DNA from: Immersiella caudata
Taxonomy: Eukaryota > Ascomycota > Sordariomycetes > Sordariales > Lasiosphaeriaceae
Direction: 5' to 3'
DNA length: 64,000 nt
Assembly: GCA_030512335.1 (NCBI GenBank)
Contig: JAULSU010000007.1
Coordinates: forward strand, 2,480,001-2,544,000
The position numbers and the translations under genes were made by a program. The notes beneath the pieces are model-generated. The model made no database searches, was not told where the DNA came from, and worked only from the letters and a program-made list of their open reading frames with translations. Numbering within the stretch: the stretch's first letter is position 1; each line of letters begins with the position of its first letter. Shown here one piece after another: positions 53,499 to 64,000 of this stretch.

Positions 53499-54431
53499 TG
53501 TAGCGATTGTGAGAGCAGTTGCTACTGGATAAGGAGCGAACGAGAGCTGCGAGGTTGCAAATCTCGAAGAAAGCCTCGTTCTCAAATACTTACTCGGGGA
53601 GTACCGGCGGCGGCAGGTGCGACTGGTCCTGGAACCACAAACCACGGCACCGTCCCGTCTGTTGGTGTCATTCCATGTTCACGCTCAACTCCAGTCTGGC
53701 GCCTTCGTCGGGGCTGGCGTGTGAGCATACGGCAGATCAGATCGAAGATGCGCTCGGGACATCCATCACTTGCCAACATGCCGTGGTATCCCCACCTTAC
53801 CAATCAGTCGGGACGAACGCCGCGTGCGGGTACATATTCCGCAGAAACCTTGGCGCCTTGCAAAGTCCTCGACATGCCATTGTGAGACTCGGCTGATGAG
53901 GTGTCTTCTGCGGTGCTCGGATAGTAGAGACTGGCAAGTCTCAACTCAACGCGAAAAAGACAGGTCAGCTGCTGAGGCCGATGTTTGAACTTGCTTTTTC
54001 CTAGCCCCTGTTTGTCGCGAAAACGCGCTTCTCCCAAGCCCACACGTCTGCGTCCAGTCGACAAACTCAGGTAGCGTTCTCTTAGCAGAGTACCTCGATA
54101 CAAGAGAAACTCGAGTTACTGCGTCGCCAGTAGCTGCAGACGAAGAATTCGGAATGCACTCGGCTTCGGTCGTCCGGTTTGACTGCACAATGGTGATGGC
54201 GATGGTGGGGTCAATGGAGTGACCCACTTCCGATAAGATTGGTGGATGACTTTTTGCACCGACGCGATGGAACGCGCCTTCCTCCCCTGCTGCCCGCGTC
54301 TTCGCGTTCCTCTTTAAGAGGTGTGGGTCTCCGGCCAGACAACTCCCACATTACGATCTCAAACTTGTTGCTTTGCTACTGCTGCATTTTGCTTCTAATA
54401 TTGTTTGCTGTTGATTGCATTCGGAGACAAC
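53499..54431. other. Divergent intergenic region
   Basis: This holds promoters of the phosphatase (minus) and MSH6 (plus). Several open frames overlap; none has a domain. A TTGCTTTGCTACTGCTGCAT-rich pyrimidine leader precedes the MSH6 ATG. Confidence 0.45.
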
Positions 54432-57400
54432 ATGGGCGAAAAAACAGCTACCGCTCGCACGCCGGCGAGAGCGGCATCCGCTTCTAAGAATCCCGGGACG
54501 GTCTCGACGGGCAAGCAGCAGAGCATCCTGGGCTTCTTCTCCAAAGCTTCTGCTGCCAGCACCAATGGGCCGGCCTCGTCTCCTTTGACGAAGGCTTCCA
54601 CGTCAGCCAAGCAAGACCTGGTTGCGCGCCCGCTGAAGGAGAGCACTAAGTCCAACTCAATGCTGGGCTCGAAACGCACCCCTACCACCGCACCCGTCCC
54701 CAGCAGCGACGCCGTTGAGCCGTCAAGCTCGCAGGAGAACCGAGATGCGAGTACAGTGAAGGCGGTTAGTGGCATTCCTGGGCAGCTGGATGCCTCCTCT
54801 AACTCTCTGCAGAAGAAGGTTGTCGAAACGAAGGCCAGCGCTGGTAGCAGCCCTTCTCGTAAGGTATGTCACATCCGAGCTTCAGGCGCCTTCCACTCGT
54901 CCTGATATTCTATTCCAGGTCAAGAAGACTGTTAGCTACGCCGAGTCATCCGACGACGACGATGATCCATTCGAGTCCATCCGATCCCGACGGACCAGGC
55001 AGCGCGCCCCTCGCCGTGCCGTCCCGGATGACGACGACGATGACGCTTACGAGGGAGAGGAAAACGTCGTAGAGGAAGAAGATGACGGTACGAACAAAGA
55101 GCCGTTGTGGCTAAGCCGTGCTAACCCCTTGAAGATATGGCAGACTTTGTGGTATCGGACGAGTCGGACGCCCCGTCGAAGAAGAGAAAACGTCCCGCGG
55201 CCAAGTCCACGGCGCCACGTAAACGATCCGCAATGTTATCATCGCCACCGCCTGCGATAGGCTCGGCTTCCGACGATGAAGATGACTTGATGGATGACAT
55301 TCCGTCTGCGTCGACAGCACAAAAATGGAAGTACGATCCCAATAATATCCAACCTCGAGACCCAGCATCCACGGCGCCGAAGCCGAAAAAGACCTCTGCT
55401 CCGAAGGGCAAGGTTAAGGCACATACGAAAGAGCCCGAGGGCAGACATGAGTGGTTGGCGAACATCTTGGATGGGAATAAGAACCCTCCAGGTCACCCTG
55501 ACTTCGATCCCACCTCCATCTTCGTCCCTCCTCACGCCTTCAATAACTTCTCCGCGTTCGAGAAGCAGTACTGGGGGATCAAGAAGAACCTCTGGGATAC
55601 GGTGGTGTTCTTCAAGAAGGGAAAGTTCTACGAGCTGTACGAGAATGACGCGACCATCGGCCACCAGCTATTCGACTTGAAGATGACAGACCGTGTCAAC
55701 ATGCGCATGGTTGGCGTGCCGGAGAGTTCGCTCGAGATCTGGGTCAACCAGTTTGTGGCCAAAGGCTTCAAGGTTGCTCGCGTCGACCAGATGGAATCGG
55801 CGTTGGGCAAAGAGATGAGAGAGCGTGACGCCAAGGCCAAGAAGGTGGACAAGATCATCCGCCGTGAGCTGGCTTGCATTCTGACTGGTGGCACCCTTGT
55901 GGACGGGAGCATGCTCCAAGACGATATGGCAACGTACTGCGCGGCGATCAAGGAGGGCGTGGTGGACGGCAAGCCTGCCTTTGGCATCGCCTTTGTGGAC
56001 GCCGCCACCGGCCAGTTCTTCATCTCCGAGTTCGTCGACGACGTGGACCTCACTAGATTTGAGACATTCGTTGCACAAACAGCGCCCCGGGAGCTGCTGT
56101 TGGAGAAGTCGCACCTGTCCACCAGGGCACTCCGCATCCTGAAGAACAACACCGCCCCTACTACCATCTGGAATTACCTGAAGCCGGCCACAGAATTCTG
56201 GGATGCCGAGCACACGCGGCGCGAGCTCGACTGCGGCGGATATTTCCTATCCGACGACTCAGAGGAAGAAGTGTGGCCCAAGGTTCTCGCAGAAGCCAAG
56301 GACAAGGACCTGCTGATCTCTGCCTTGGGTGCGTTGACTCAGTACTTGCGAGTGCTGAAGCTAGAGAAGAACTTGCTGTCCCAGGGCAATTTTGAGTGGT
56401 ACAATCCCATCCACAAGAATGGGACTCTCATTCTGGACGGCCAGTCGCTCATCAACCTCGAAGTTTTCACCAACACCGCCAACGGAGGGACCGAAGGCAC
56501 CCTCTTCAACCTGCTCAACCGATGCATCACGCCCTTTGGCAAGCGGCTCTTCCGGAAATGGGTCTGCCATCCTCTCTGCAACATCCAAAAGATCAACGAA
56601 CGCCTGGATGCGGTCGACATGCTTAACGCGGACCGCAGCATCCGCGAGAAGTTCTCTTCGCAGATGACAAAGATGCCCGACCTTGAACGGTTGATCTCCC
56701 GCATCCATGCCGGCGCCTGCAGGCCAGAAGACTTTGTGCGAGTGCTGGAGGGATTCGAGCAGATCGACTACACCATGAACCTCCTCAGCGCCTTTGGCGG
56801 CGGCAATGGTCTCGTCGACAGGCTTCTTGCGGCGATGCCAAACTTAAAGGATCCCCTTGGTTACTGGGAGACGGCATTCGACAGGAAGCGGGCCAAGGAG
56901 GACAAGCTCCTCATCCCCGAAAGGGGGATCGAGGAGGAGTTTGACAACAGCCAAGACACGATTGATCGCATCAAGTCGGAGCTGAACTCGTTGCTTGACG
57001 AGCAGAAGGCGGCACTGAAGTGCAAAACGCTCAAGTTCACAGACGTCGGCAAGGAGATTTACCAGATTGAGGCCCCAAAATCCGTCAAGGTGCCCAAGAC
57101 TTGGCGCCAGATGTCTGCAACGTCAGCCGTGAAACGGTACTACTTTAAGGACCTGGACGATTTCGTACGGGAGCTGCAAGAGGCCGAGGAGACGCATTCT
57201 CAGATCCTCAAGGATGTCGCACTGAGGTTCTTTGAGCGGTTCGACGTCGATTACGAGGTGTGGTTGCAAGCAATCCAGATCATCTCACAGCTCGACTGCC
57301 TCGTCAGCCTCGCCAAAGCATCCGCATCGCTTGGCCACCCTAGCTGCCGGCCGCAGTTTGTGGACGACGAGCGGAGCGTCGTAGAGTTTAAGGAGCTTCG

Positions 57401-58261
57401 CCACCCCTGCATGATCAATTCGGTTGACGACTTCATTCCCAACGACATCAAGCTTGGCGGTGACGAGGCCAAGATCAATCTGCTCACCGGCGCCAACGCT
57501 GCCGGCAAATCGACAATTCTGCGCATGGTAAGTGACTCTGATCCCTTGCATTTGCTTGATGCTGACACGAACAGTCCTGTACTGCGGTCATCATGGCACA
57601 GATCGGCTGCTACGTGCCCGCCGTTTCTGCCCGCCTGACACCGGTCGACCGCATCATGTCGCGCCTAGGCGCTAACGACAACATCTTCGCGGCACAGAGC
57701 ACGTTCTTTGTCGAATTGTCCGAGACGAAGAAGATCCTCTCCGAGGCTACACCGCGTTCGCTCGTCATTCTAGATGAGTTGGGTCGTGGCACTTCGTCGT
57801 ATGATGGTGTTGCGGTTGCACAAGCCGTCTTGCACCATGTAGCATCGCACATTGGCTGCATTGGCTTTTTCGCAACGCACTATCACAGTCTGGCTACCGA
57901 GTTTGAGAACCACCCGGAGATCCGTGCCCGGCGCATGCAGATCCACGTGGACGACGAGCACCGCCGCATTACCTTCCTGTACAAGCTTGAGGACGGTGTC
58001 GCCGAGGGGTCGTTTGGCATGCACTGCGCGGCCATGTGCGGTATCCCTAACAAGGTGATCGAGCGTGCCGAGGAGGCGGCCAAGGCGTGGGAGCACACCA
58101 GTCGTTTGAAGGAGAGTCTGGAGAAGGCCAAGACTGGGTGTTACATCCCCTTGGGAGTGTTGAGTGATGTCGCCAGTCTGCTGCGGGAGAATGAGGGAGG
58201 TCCACGAGAGATTGACCAGCGCGGTGTTGAAGTTTTGCTAAAGGCCATCGAAGCTCTTTGA
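54432..58261 (+). CDS. MSH6: DNA mismatch repair protein Msh6
   Basis: Four exons (54432-54863, 54919-55087, 55135-57527, 57575-58261) give 1226 residues. The disordered N-terminus has a PCNA-binding box (QQSILGFF, near residue 30), acidic stretches and a nuclear signal (SKKRKRP). The mismatch-binding domain has the Phe-x-Glu motif in GKFYELYEND (about F365-E367). Connector, lever and clamp follow. The ATPase has Walker A in GANAAGKSTILRM (about residue 990, split from its continuation by the last intron), signature FFVELSETKKIL, and Walker B VILDELGRGTSSYDG with FFATHYHSL. With Msh2 it forms MutS-alpha, recognising base-base mismatches and small loops. All key residues are present. The final introns are 47 nt, among the shortest here. 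Confidence 0.97.
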
Positions 58262-58643
58262 AGGTGACGGTGCAATTGGGCGGGCATAATGCTGATGGGC
58301 ATATGATCCTCGCGGATTCGGGAATCTAGAGGGCATTGTGGTGATACGTTTCGGGGATTTCTGGCTGGCGTTAGGGTCTGGCTTAGAGTTGGGGTTGGCA
58401 AGCAGCAGTAATGTGTATAAGCGAGGGAACAGAAATACAGCAGGGGCTCCAGTTCATTGCGTCGCCAGCCTATGGGGGACTTAATCCGGTGCAACAAAAA
58501 AAACTCAGAAAGGAGGTGGTGCCAAGCCGATGTGGCACGGGCTTGGCTGCAGAATAGCTCAGGGGCAGAAAATTGAGTGAAACAATCTCAGTCAACATCC
58601 TTCATCGTCAAGAGGGATGATGAAAGAGGAACAGCAAAAATAA
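58262..58643. other. Intergenic region
   Basis: This is the 3' flank of MSH6 and the 3' flank of the minus-strand tRNA-Cys. No gene is seen. Confidence 0.5.
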
Positions 58644-58728
58644 AGGACCGATCGTGAGTTGAACACGAGACCTACCGGAAGGCGCGAAGGCACTGCAGCC
58701 GGTTGCTCTACCACTGAGCTACCGGTCC
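58644..58728 (-). tRNA. tRNA-Cys (anticodon GCA), intron-containing
   Basis: On the minus strand the acceptor arms GGACCGG and TCGGTCC pair fully, with one G-T. The D-arm is GCTC-AGTGGTA-GAGC. The anticodon stem ACCGG/CCGGT encloses CTGCAG plus T38, with GCA at 58694-58696. The T-arm is TCGTG-TTCAACT-CACGA. A 13-nt intron (58680-58692) lies after position 37. A T-loop starting TTCAA matches the B box. Confidence 0.93.
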
Positions 58729-59115
58729 TTGTTTTGAGCAGATTGCTTTGTTGAGAGAATGGGGCCGAACTAGATCTTATATTACGTGGCAGAACGCATG
58801 TTGTGCATGATGTTGGTGGAGTGGGTGTGACTCAAGGCGTTGCTGGTCCACTTTCAGGGGTAACATGATTTAGGGCCTGGCAGAGTGGAGACACCGTTAC
58901 TTTGGCTTCCACCAAGTATCGGGCACCACCAGCTTTTACGAATTATTACTAACGGTTCTTGTAGTTAGAACATGGTCAAATTAAGGAAAAAGCAAACCGC
59001 AACTCCAAGCCCAAACCCAGTGCCTATCACCCTTAAAGCACATCAACACTGGTTCCAATACCAAGACCACAAGACTAGACCCAACTCTCCACTTCGTGCA
59101 ACGGCGACCAGGAGT
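58729..59115. other. Intergenic region
   Basis: This is the 5' flank of tRNA-Cys and the 3' flank of the 59116-59711 gene. No feature is supported. Confidence 0.4.
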
Positions 59116-59711
59116 CTACGCGTCATTGTCCTGCTCTCTCCTCTTAGGCGAAATAGACCGGGACCGGACAGCAGAAGATGATGAGGCGGACCGTGTCGAC
59201 GAAGACCCTGCGACTTCGTCGCCCCAATCCCCGTGCGCCATGCGGCGCGGCGGCGAATATGCCCAGTCCAGGTGGTCCACTTTGTGGAAGTTGAGCCGCT
59301 CCGCGACCTCTTCTGCCTCCTTTGCTTCCGCGGCGGCGGCGGCAGCCTCGGCGAGTTTAGCTGCTAGGAGGGATTTGTTAGCTTTATTTCGGGTTCAGTT
59401 ACAGTGCGCACCTAGGTAGTGAGTATGTTGGGATGAGATGAGGCTCTTGTCTCTGGGAAGAGCCTGGAGCGAACAAGAATAAACTTACCCTCGACCTTGG
59501 ACGTATGCGAAGACGGAATGGCCTCACGCTGCTTCGCAGCAGCGGCCGCGACGACATGAGGTGGGGCCTGGCGGGCGGCGAGGGGTACCACCTCCGACTT
59601 AGCGTCCTCCGGTGCACAGGAGGAGACGCCGGCGAAGCATCCAGCTGGGCCAGACTTCGAGGCTGAGCTTGAAGTGGACGTGCTACCGGTGGGTGTGGTA
59701 GTGTTAACCAT
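59116..59711 (-). CDS. Small hypothetical protein with Ala/Glu-rich helix, 156 residues
   Basis: Two exons (59711-59489 and 59363-59116) join in phase across a GTAAGT...CCTAG intron of 125 nt. The N-terminus (MVNTTTPTGSTSTSSSASKS) is low complexity. Exon 2 opens with a long Ala/Glu helix (AKLAEAAAAAAAEAKEAEEV), then LNFHKVDHLDWAYSPPRRMA and a Ser/Arg-rich tail ending KRREQDNDA. The central LNFHKVDHLDWAYSPPRR looks like a conserved short motif, but I cannot name it. No signal peptide or membrane segment. A nuclear or RNA-associated role is only a guess from the SR-like tail. Confidence 0.6.
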
Positions 59712-60467
59712 CGCGGCGGTGACAGGAACGTGGTAGAGTTAGCGGATGGTGGCGTTTTACGCAAAAGAGTTTAGCCCAGCGACTACATCAGAAGACACTG
59801 GGGGATTAGGAAAGAAGCCTTTCTTTATACCGGCTCATCATGATAATAGCGTGGAAACAAAGCTGGGAAGAGTAACTCTGCGAGTTTGCTGGCAGCAGCT
59901 GGCGAGGTTGGTGTGGTCAAACTAATGGGGTTTGCTCAAGCCACAATAGCATTGTGGCGAGGACTTCAGAAACCCCCCCCCCCCCCCCCCCAAAAAAAAA
60001 AAAAAGACAAAACAAAGATGATTGTCCCAGTTATCTTGAATATAGTTGGAGCAGGTCACCTTCCCATCATTGTCTAGCCATCAGTGGATCAGTTTCCAGC
60101 TAGGCCAGATGATAAATAGACCAAGGAGCTTGCTCAGGAAGGTGTTAGCCATCTCAAGTTAATATCGATCCCTGAAGGGTACTCTGAGGCAGGGTAGTCC
60201 GGCGGCAAGATTTACTTAAAGCAGTAGCCGGATCCATTGTTTAGTCTGAGCATGGCGTACGCCAGTCATGTGAAGGGGTTGAGTGATTGGGGTTGAGTGA
60301 TTGGACCAGGTCTTCAGATACTGGGCCAGTCAAATGGCGGCCTGCAAGCCAGCGGACCTCCCCAAGCGGCTGAAGAAAGACCGCCCAGCCCTTATTACCA
60401 TATGAACCCCGCTCCTTCTTGCTGATGGGAACGTGTACTTGAATCCCATATTGAAAGCTCTGGAAGC
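59712..60467. other. Intergenic region with homopolymer tract
   Basis: This contains a run of about 19 C (59973-59991) followed directly by 14 A (59992-60005). The remainder shows no gene; the direct repeat ggttgagtgattgg occurs twice in a row near 60277-60304. Confidence 0.5.
59973..60005. repeat. Poly(C)-poly(A) tract
   Basis: C19 is immediately followed by A14 in the intergenic region. Tract length may be inaccurate for sequencing reasons. Confidence 0.9.
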
Positions 60468-61268
60468 ATGGCTACAACTATCACCCCCACTTCGAGTTTC
60501 ACTGCTGCCGAGCTCCAGAGGCGGGAGACTGAAAAGCCGCAGGTGTGCGGATACTTTTCAGGTAACCCAGGTCAGCTTCTAGATAATCACCCCCAAAGCG
60601 TTGGTTAACAAACTACTAGATTTTCCTCTTTCGTGCTCCGGAGAGTCGACCTGCACTTCCAGCAATGCCGGGGCATGGGGGTGTTGTGACGCAGCAGACT
60701 GCTACATCCCCGCAGCATGCGAGGATGCTGCTGCTCCTACATGCGGCGGCACGCCTGCGTCGCTGTGTCGAGTGTCTCCCATCATGAGATGGTGCGTTCA
60801 TGGTCCTTTTCGTTCGGGAGACCAGGTTTGTTGATGCTTGGTGTCCATAGCACCTACGGAGACTCGTCGGTGTGCGTCACGTTAATCCGACAACCCGCAG
60901 AGAGCGATGCATTGAGGCGCACGTCGTGGGGATGCGGGACCTCGCATACGACTTGGCTCCTGATGGTCGAAGCCGCACAAACCAAGACCACGTCGTCAGT
61001 TCTTCCGAGTGAATCAAAGGGACTTCCGTCTAGCGCTATAATTGCCATCAGCGTCGTCGTTCCAGTAGTTTGTATTGCGATACTGGTGGTTCTAGTATTA
61101 CATATTCTTCGAAGGAGGAAGAGTAGCGCCGGGCTGGCTGTCGAGAATGTCTCCGGTGTAGATGTTGTGGAAATTAATAGGCGTCACGAAGAGGAGGTAG
61201 TTCCTGAGTTGATGTCATCCGAGGTACATGAAGCGGGCGGGAGGGAAAGGCCATCGGGCCTAGCTTGA
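60468..61268 (+). CDS. Cys-rich secreted domain with single transmembrane helix (orphan)
   Basis: Exon 1 starts at ATG 60468 (MATTITPTSSFTAAELQRRE) and probably ends at 60570 within CGYFSGNP. An intron at 60571-60619 (GTCAGC...ACTAG) leads in phase into FPLSCSGESTCTSSNAGAWG followed by CCDAADCYIPAAC. This is a small Cys-rich ectodomain of a type common in fungal wall or plasma-membrane proteins. At least one more intron is needed to reach the downstream frame. That frame holds SSAIIAISVVVPVVCIAILV followed by VLVLHILRRRK (single transmembrane helix with basic cytoplasmic anchor) and ends GGRERPSGLA at 61268. The second splice is not resolved. Function is unknown; sensor-like architecture. Confidence 0.5.
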
Positions 61269-61332
61269 GCAACCTACCTGGGTCAAATAGTGATGGTACA
61301 TTACAGGAAGTTATCCAAAAAAGAACCCAGAA

Positions 61333-62145
61333 TTACGTGCGAAACAGTCCAAACCTGCTCCCCTGAAACCTATCCCTTGCTTCCTTGAGTCTCTGTCGCC
61401 ACTCCTTCAGCTGACCCACGTCTTCTGGTACCGCCTCTTTGATCTGCTCGTCGATATCCCTGATTCGAGTCTCGAATTCCTCCACAAGCCTCTTGCCTGG
61501 TTGTGTCTTTTGCAGCTTTTGGGTCTTCGCCATTTCCGTGGCCAGTGACAGGATTATTGGCCCTCCATGGTCAACCATTCCTCTCACCAGTTCTTTTGGA
61601 TCGGACCTCTGGTTATCAAAGGAAGTAGTATCGTGACCGGCGACAATCCTACTCCAGTTCTCCAACACGGTCTGCCGGTCTTCACAGCTATTCTGTCCGC
61701 CAGGGTGGACGTCGCCGTTGGGGTAACAGCATATTTTTACGTGATTCTGACTCTTTTCGTTTCCCAGAATGAGACGAATCATGTCGAATCTGAAGTTGTC
61801 TCTGGCCGTCCAAGGAACGTGACGGCAGCGATGCAAGTAGACAATGCCATGAATGCCACCTTGGTTGTTCGCTTGACTGCTTGCAGTTAGTGATGGGAGG
61901 GGAGAATACGTCTCTTTGGCAACCCACTGTATCGATTCGTTGATGGCTTTGAGGGTCGCCCCATCCGCTTCAAGGGCGCCGACCAGAGCATGGATGTCAT
62001 TTTGATCCACCGAGTTTTCGCCGCCATGGGGCCCGAACTGTTTGAGGCACATCAGTGTGACGACTCTTCCGTCAGGAGTTGTCCATATCCATTCGTATGC
62101 CCCGCCCGGGTTGTCGTTGGTGACATCGCTGAAGAACTGATATCG
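61333..62145 (-). CDS. Fungal protein related to the C-terminal half of G-domain (AIG1-type) proteins, N-terminus unclear
   Basis: The minus frame is open from 62145. It reads QFFSDVTNDNPGGAYEWIWT, then TTPDGRVVTLMCLKQFGPHG, GIHGIVYLHRCRHVPWTARD, FDMIRLILGNEK and VKICCYPNGDVHPGGQNSCE. A helical tail follows (RLVEEFETRIRDIDEQIKEA) and ends GSRFGLFRT. The GIVYLHR block and the order of following blocks resemble the second half of fungal AIG1-like GTPases. There a loop such as I-x-G-V/I-x-Y-L-H-R is followed by a strand and a W-containing helix. The P-loop (GxxxxGKS) is not visible upstream, where frames are closed by stops. I read this as a 5'-truncated gene or a gene with an undetected first exon. 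The first in-frame ATG is at 62052. Confidence 0.45.
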   Translation of the reverse strand, partial: RYQFFSDVTNDNPGGAYEWIWTTPDGRVVTLMCLKQFGPHGGENSVDQNDIHALVGALEADGATLKAINESIQWVAKETYSPLPSLTASSQANNQGGIHGIVYLHRCRHVPWTARDNFRFDMIRLILGNEKSQNHVKICCYPNGDVHPGGQNSCEDRQTVLENWSRIVAGHDTTSFDNQRSDPKELVRGMVDHGGPIILSLATEMAKTQKLQKTQPGKRLVEEFETRIRDIDEQIKEAVPEDVGQLKEWRQRLKEARDRFQGSRFGLFRT

Positions 62146-64000
62146 TCAGATGCTCCGAAAAACACCTGCTACAGGGGGCTGGATGCAAACTTGGCTCCGA
62201 TCTCCAGCAAACCTTTCAATAACCCTGGCATGTCGACCAAAACACCTTGAATTAGAATCTTGTTCGGATGGATACGGCAATCGGGGAACGGCACCTACAG
62301 AATTGTCCTGTATTTGGCATCTGGCCTTCCATCTTGTTGCATCTCTGCTAAGGTTTGCTCGCGATCAAGCATCCTGGCAGCGGGAAAGTCAGCAACTGAG
62401 ATTGAAGACGGCCGCCTATCGGGAAAATTATCCAACAATAAGGCCAAAGGGGAACCGCACGTGTGTGCCTTGCTCATATCAATGGAAATGATGCCCCGAG
62501 GTAAAATGCATACCCCGCTCCGAGGTCATGTCGTGCGACAGGAAGGGCGGACTCGGGACCGACTCGGCCCCCAATTCCCGATGAGACGTAGGCAGGTGGG
62601 CAAACGCGATGCTCGGATGGGACAACCCAGAGCTACGCGGATGAGTGATCAAGAGGGCAACAGAAACCTATCTTCAAATTGTTGCTGCGTGCCAGGCTTC
62701 TGCTGTGACGGCACAGGCAAACTTGTGCGTATTCGCCGGAGGGCCTTGCAAGACCGCAAGAACAGGGCTGACATTTGAACAGTGTCGGACAGATCACGAA
62801 GCTGGTTTTGTTTTTCCACCGGATACGGTTTTTTTGAGCCAATAAAAACACTAGAATGGCCTTTCGTTCCCGTTGGCCTTATCGCTGCCATCTTCCAGGT
62901 TGCAGGTGAGTGGCTTCGGGCGCTCGCGTCGCCTTAGTGGCACGGCCCACTCTGTTCTGGCGACTGGCACAGGCTGATGAAAAGAACTAGATCGATGGGA
63001 GACAACTTCGCGGCCGGCAGCAGAATTTTTAGGTAAGTTACCTCTTCCCCAGCTAGTTGGGCAGGTGTAGCAATAGCTAACAGCACGACTATTTTAGGAC
63101 AACTTATTTGGCCCGTTTCGATGCATATCGCAGTGTTTCTGATCATGTGGATGTTTGGAAAGGACATTTGGCAGGCATCCAAGGAGTTTGTCGATGGCAC
63201 TGCTCGGTCAGTTCGGAAGTGGATGGCGGATAAGATACTCAGGAAAGAAGCTGGGAGTCGAGACGAAAAAAAAAGTTGTCATTGGGATGGCGTGAGGCCA
63301 ATAAACCGATATAGAACCCTCCTGTGAGCCCTTCTGGTGTCTCGGTTACACCGCCACGAGGGAGCGGCGTTGGCGACGTGGCCCAGCGACGCAGGTACAG
63401 GGCCCTGGTTTAAAAAAAAAAAAAAAAAAAAAAACTCCAAAAACCTCTCAGTCAGTAATAGAAGGCCGTGGCCCAGTTTGACGACGCAGGTCCGGGGCGA
63501 TGGATTCGGTTTCGGAGTCGGCCCCACCCCCGAGCGATCGGCGGCCAGGGCCCCGGAAGCACATCAGTCCACGGCATAATTCTTCGCGCATCAAGAAACA
63601 AACTCCACCAAAAAATAAGATGGCAGGAGAAACAGGCGATCACCATCTGAAGATCTCGTCCACTCAAGCTTTGCGATGCACGCTGATGCACATTTTGTGC
63701 GCTCGATGCCACCCCGAATGCAACATGATACACGTTTGGCCGATGGTGAGACAAGGGGAGGGCGGCCAGCTGCAGGGGCCGCGACAATCGACAAAACGGG
63801 GATGGGAGCGATGCCCACCAATTGCGGGAGGCTCCGCAGGCCGCTGTGCCGTTCGCCGGCTAAAAGGGGACGATCCCCCACCAAGTTTCTGGATCGTCTG
63901 AAACGGCGCGGTCACGTTCTTGGCGAGAACGACATGTCGTGTGGCTGACTGGGCGGCTCCCCGTGCACACGGCAGGGCCCTGCAACTACTGCTGTCTTGG
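62146..64000. other. Right end of the window, no supported gene
   Basis: Open frames of 60-170 residues occur in all frames (for example 62260-62778 plus, 63121-63327 plus). None shows a domain or convincing start. A run of 23 A lies at 63412-63434. Imperfectly repeated phrases gtggcccag...gacgcaggt flank it (about 63379-63395 and 63468-63490). Part of the upstream region of the G-domain-like gene must lie here. Confidence 0.4.

Overview
The window is nuclear DNA of a filamentous ascomycete (Pezizomycotina, probably Sordariomycetes-like). The evidence is dense genes on both strands, short GT-AG introns of about 45-130 nt with CTAAC-type branch sites, a HET-domain gene, Zn2Cys6 and C2H2 regulators, a Dal5-type MFS transporter, and tRNA genes with short introns at position 37/38. 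All exon boundaries were deduced by eye from splice signals plus reading-frame and family continuity. No alignment or transcript data were available.

Layout. 1-2566: two minus-strand membrane-protein genes, the first running off the left edge. 3068-6415: remains of a multi-pass membrane protein gene followed by a HET-domain gene. 6866-6949: intron-containing tRNA-Arg(ACG). 7343-8660: decayed 2OG-Fe(II) oxygenase. 10505-13522: small orphan genes. 14772-16274: GH43 1,3-beta-galactanase-type enzyme with a C-terminal CBM-like domain. 17098-18429: disrupted membrane protein. 18767-21514: copper amine oxidase. 22443-23363: C2H2 zinc-finger protein. 24139-25422: decayed class-C beta-lactamase-like serine hydrolase. 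26239-27090: beta carbonic anhydrase. 27795-29323: decayed GMC oxidoreductase. 29483-30846: fasciclin-domain surface protein. 31583-33211: DPH2. 34022-37144: large zinc-finger protein. 37787-38809: secreted SMP-30-like propeller. 38941-42220: MFS transporter split by a 1.3-kb terminal-inverted-repeat element. 43208-45082: succinyl-CoA:3-ketoacid CoA transferase. 45240-46175: AhpD-like protein. 47421-48705: mitochondrial dicarboxylate carrier. 48719-51375: Zn2Cys6 factor. 52104-53498: histidine acid phosphatase. 54432-58261: MSH6. 58644-58728: tRNA-Cys(GCA). 59116 to the end: small orphan genes and a G-domain-like fragment.

Housekeeping genes (MSH6, DPH2, SCOT, DIC, carbonic anhydrase, tRNAs) look intact. 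They are interleaved with at least six disrupted accessory genes. One of these is broken by a transposon-like insertion with a visible TA target duplication. The others carry nonsense codons, frameshifts and internal deletions. The clearest new observation is the insertion element at 39188-40495: about 250-bp terminal inverted repeats, a tandem 14-bp repeat and GC-rich hairpins, sitting inside an exon of the transporter. I found no coherent biosynthetic cluster and no obviously new multi-gene system.
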